Below the pieces are notes generated by a model. The model was given only the letters and a program-made list of their open reading frames with translations, was not told where the DNA came from and did no database searches. A stretch of 64,000 nucleotides of DNA from positions 3,997,608-4,061,607 of the forward strand of contig NW_023503376.1 of the NCBI RefSeq assembly GCF_014529535.1. The letters are read 5' to 3'. Below, one piece after another: positions 55,413-64,000 of the stretch. Source of the DNA: Bradysia coprophila (Eukaryota > Arthropoda > Insecta > Diptera > Sciaridae). The position numbers were made by a program, and so were the translations under genes. Within the stretch, counting starts at the first letter, position 1; each line of letters opens with the position of its first letter.

Positions 55413-57022
55413 TTATTGCAAGAAAATTGAAGTTTCTGGACCAACAGAGCCGAAGGATTCGAAAGCCAGCGGTGTGAAGATATATTGATTTTTGAGGTCA
55501 GTGTAGTTGTTGTGCTTATCACGTTCTGCATTGTCCGCTACCGATCCACTACGTGCCGAACTCCATCTCAAATAGCTTGGGGCAACCGTATCAACCACTG
55601 TAACGTCCCACACCAATGATTTGCCATGACTCCAAGGGTAATAAGTAAGTCCGTCGGGTCGTTTTCCGTCACGGCGAGAAAGTCCAGGCGGCTCCAGCTT
55701 ACCTGGAAACCCAGCTGATGCGAATGCCGATAGGAAAATTCTGTTGAGAGCCAGGTGTCCGGAGTACTTCCCTTTTGATAGATTACGCGACAGGGCATGA
55801 TGACCGTTCGACTCGACAATTCCACCACAAACGCACATATGATCCTCGCAGACTTTATTACCCAATCTCAACGCCACTGCGATTCTTGCTGAATCATTGT
55901 CCAGTAGGAGGCCCAGTTGATGTGATGGTACCGCTTGCAGCCACTTTGAAGATGTTTTAGTTGATGACGCAAGAAGTCTAGCACGATCAGTCGGACCACT
56001 GGATGACAGAAGTTCGTTGTGGACATGGTTAACACGCAAAAAATCCCACTCTGCTTGATCCATCTTTTGTTTCGGTTCGGTCGGAGTCCATTCAGGTGGA
56101 TACGCTTCGATTGACGCTATGAATCGATCGTTCAAAACGCACAAGTTGAACTTGGCAAGTATCCTATTCGACAAGGCCTGCGATTGATAAACGGAAGCGA
56201 AATATGCTGGATACGCTAAGTCGACCATTTTTCTGATACCTAGGCCCGCAAATGCCAGTGGTAGCGATGCTTGAGTCCAAGATGTGTCGCTCAATTCATT
56301 GTTGGTGATTGCTTCTAAGGTGAGACGGTAGAAATTGTCGATATCGGTCAACTGTTGCGGGTGATTGAACGTTGGACTGCACCTTAACAGATGCTGAAAT
56401 CGTTGAGATGACAGTGAGTAACGAAGTAAGCGTAGCGCAGGATGGATGTCCAGTGAAGTTAATCGTTTACATAGCGTTTTCACAGTGTTAAGTCCATTGG
56501 TCAGAGCATTTGGGATGCCATCTACCGTAATCGGTGACCCAAGCAACTCGAGCGATGCATGATCGAGCACTTTGATTCCTGGCAGCAAGTGATTCAATTT
56601 TTCCAGGGACTCAGCCATAACATCGGGTGGAGTGTTATGAAGTACACTTCACATTTGGCAGTGTTTAACGATAAACCAGATTCGTCAGAAAATGCCAAAA
56701 CTCTTTCCACATCTTCCACAATGACGTCCAAATTGTCACCAATTGTTCCGTCGTCAGCGAACCAAGCGTTTAATCGAGACTCGAGCGAGTGTGTCAACTT
56801 CATGATCGATAAGCAAAATGCAACCGAGGCGCACGGATCACCTTGTTGGGTTCCTCTTTTTGAGTCAATTATGATATCGCCAAAGAAGAGGCTGGATGGA
56901 CAACTGTAGGCTTGACGCAACATCGGGTATAGTGATGGAGCTGTTTCTTTGATTACACGGTTGATCTTAGAATTTGTCCCTCTACCGATTCCAGTTTCAA
57001 ACACTGGTCCAGCAACTTCCAC
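55413..57022 (-). pseudogene. Reverse-transcriptase retroelement remnant
   Basis: Two minus-strand frames (57022-56594 and 56618-55413) overlap with a frameshift. The first has RT motif B (RGTQQGDPCASVAF) and motif C (AWFADDGTIGD). The second continues with the RT thumb (SLELLGSPI, LLRYSLSSQRFQHLL), WTQASLPLAFAGLGIRK, a zinc-binding-like CVCGG and NGHHALS segment, and a terminal GKRPDGLTYYPW and LVWDVTVVDT block. The terminal block resembles a nuclease-like or zinc domain seen with this RT group. The part upstream of motif B is missing or degraded, so it is 5' truncated as well as frameshifted. A dead relative is at 9318-10558. The exact clade is not assigned. Confidence 0.8.
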
Positions 57023-57561
57023 GAGACCAGGCGACGATACTTCTCAGAAACGAATCAGCAGTTGCGCCTGTAACATGTGCCATACACGCCTCCCCTAACT
57101 CACATATGAAAACAATCGAGATAGAAGTGGACATGTTTATTTAAAATTCGTTCAGCCCCACCGTGAATTACCAGTCACTGCAAAGTACCGCTCTTTTGTT
57201 CGAATTTCACGTCATCGTGCTTTTAGTACAGAGTGAAAACGATAAGAACTGTCATGACTAATATTCAATCCGTATGAGACAGATCGACGCATCAAATTAA
57301 AAATACCGCAGTGTGTAAACGGTGTAGACAACCAATTTTTTTTTTGGTTGTTCGAATTCCTCATCAAAAATAACGAAAAATAAAATGATTTTCAAAAGGA
57401 GATTACCATCAAACACATAAAATTAGTATCCCAACTAAATTACTGTGAGTACAAATGAGTGTCTGGACTGTTTCAACTGTAATATCAATCGCAAATCTGG
57501 TTACTGATTTCGATTATCTTTATCTATCTGCAGAAGCATTACCAAACACAATAGGACAAAA
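57023..57561. other. Spacer and upstream region of the glycosyltransferase gene
   Basis: AACATGTCCACTTCTATCTC and TTCAGCCCCACCGTGAATT (57122-57170 region) occur in complement at 54065-54115 and more weakly at 10338-10375, so they belong to the RT element family. TATCTATCTGCAG just before the ATG at 57562 could be a splice acceptor of an unseen 5' UTR exon. Confidence 0.45.
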
Positions 57562-63893
<6,332 letters not shown>

Positions 63894-64000
63894 CGCGCTG
63901 TTCGTTGATTCGTTGTGTCGCACTTAGGATTTTGAAAATTGTGGAATTGATTGACTGCCATAGGCTGCATAGGAAATTGAGTTTTGTTTTTGTGTTTTTC
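63894..64000 (+). other. Glycosyltransferase 3' UTR, start
   Basis: Sequence after the TAG stop. No poly(A) signal is visible before the window ends. Confidence 0.5.

Overview
The window looks like insect DNA, most probably from a fly of the lower (nematoceran) lineages. The genes are split by short GT-AG introns of about 55-70 bp, they use arthropod TATA and TCAGT core promoter signals, and the intergenic DNA is AT-rich and full of small inverted-repeat transposons. The species assignment is inference; the gene families and splice sites are read from the sequence.

Layout. 1-25.1 kb holds no convincing host gene. It contains hAT-type MITEs with target-site duplications (TSDs), a reverse-transcriptase pseudogene (9.3-10.5 kb), a non-LTR element that kept only its ORF1 (14.0-15.3 kb), and many long fold-back repeats. 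25.1-30.4 kb carries a head-to-head pair: PDCD10/CCM3 on minus and WDR55 on plus, with about 430 bp between their starts. 34.4-35.0 kb is a secreted lipocalin on minus. 37.6-39.1 kb is an element built from dozens of palindromes of the type ACGATAATATCGT. 39.6-40.3 kb is an unrecognised two-repeat protein. 42.8-44.6 kb is a four-exon acyl-CoA synthetase on minus. 48.1-49.5 kb is a small cysteine-rich secreted peptide with a canonical promoter. 50.1-53.5 kb is an RTE-type LINE whose 5' half is inverted and which is flanked by an 11-bp TSD. 55.4-57.0 kb is a second reverse-transcriptase pseudogene. 57.6-63.9 kb is a beta-1,4-galactosyltransferase-family gene whose 4.7-kb first intron contains a complete three-exon CTP:phosphoethanolamine cytidylyltransferase gene (Pcyt2), a 1326-bp fold-back transposon and a LINE fragment.

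The host genes do not form one pathway. They cover kinase scaffolding (PDCD10), ribosome biogenesis (WDR55 family), lipid or ligand carriage (lipocalin), carboxylate activation (acyl-CoA synthetase), phosphatidylethanolamine synthesis (Pcyt2) and Golgi glycosylation (beta4GalT family). The points most worth a second look are: the nested Pcyt2 gene; two genes whose ATG is apparently interrupted by an intron; a Leu at the donor-specificity position of the glycosyltransferase; the twin-primed LINE; and the palindrome-array element. Many transposon calls rest on explicit TIR and TSD matches seen here. Superfamily names are inferred from TIR start and TSD length.
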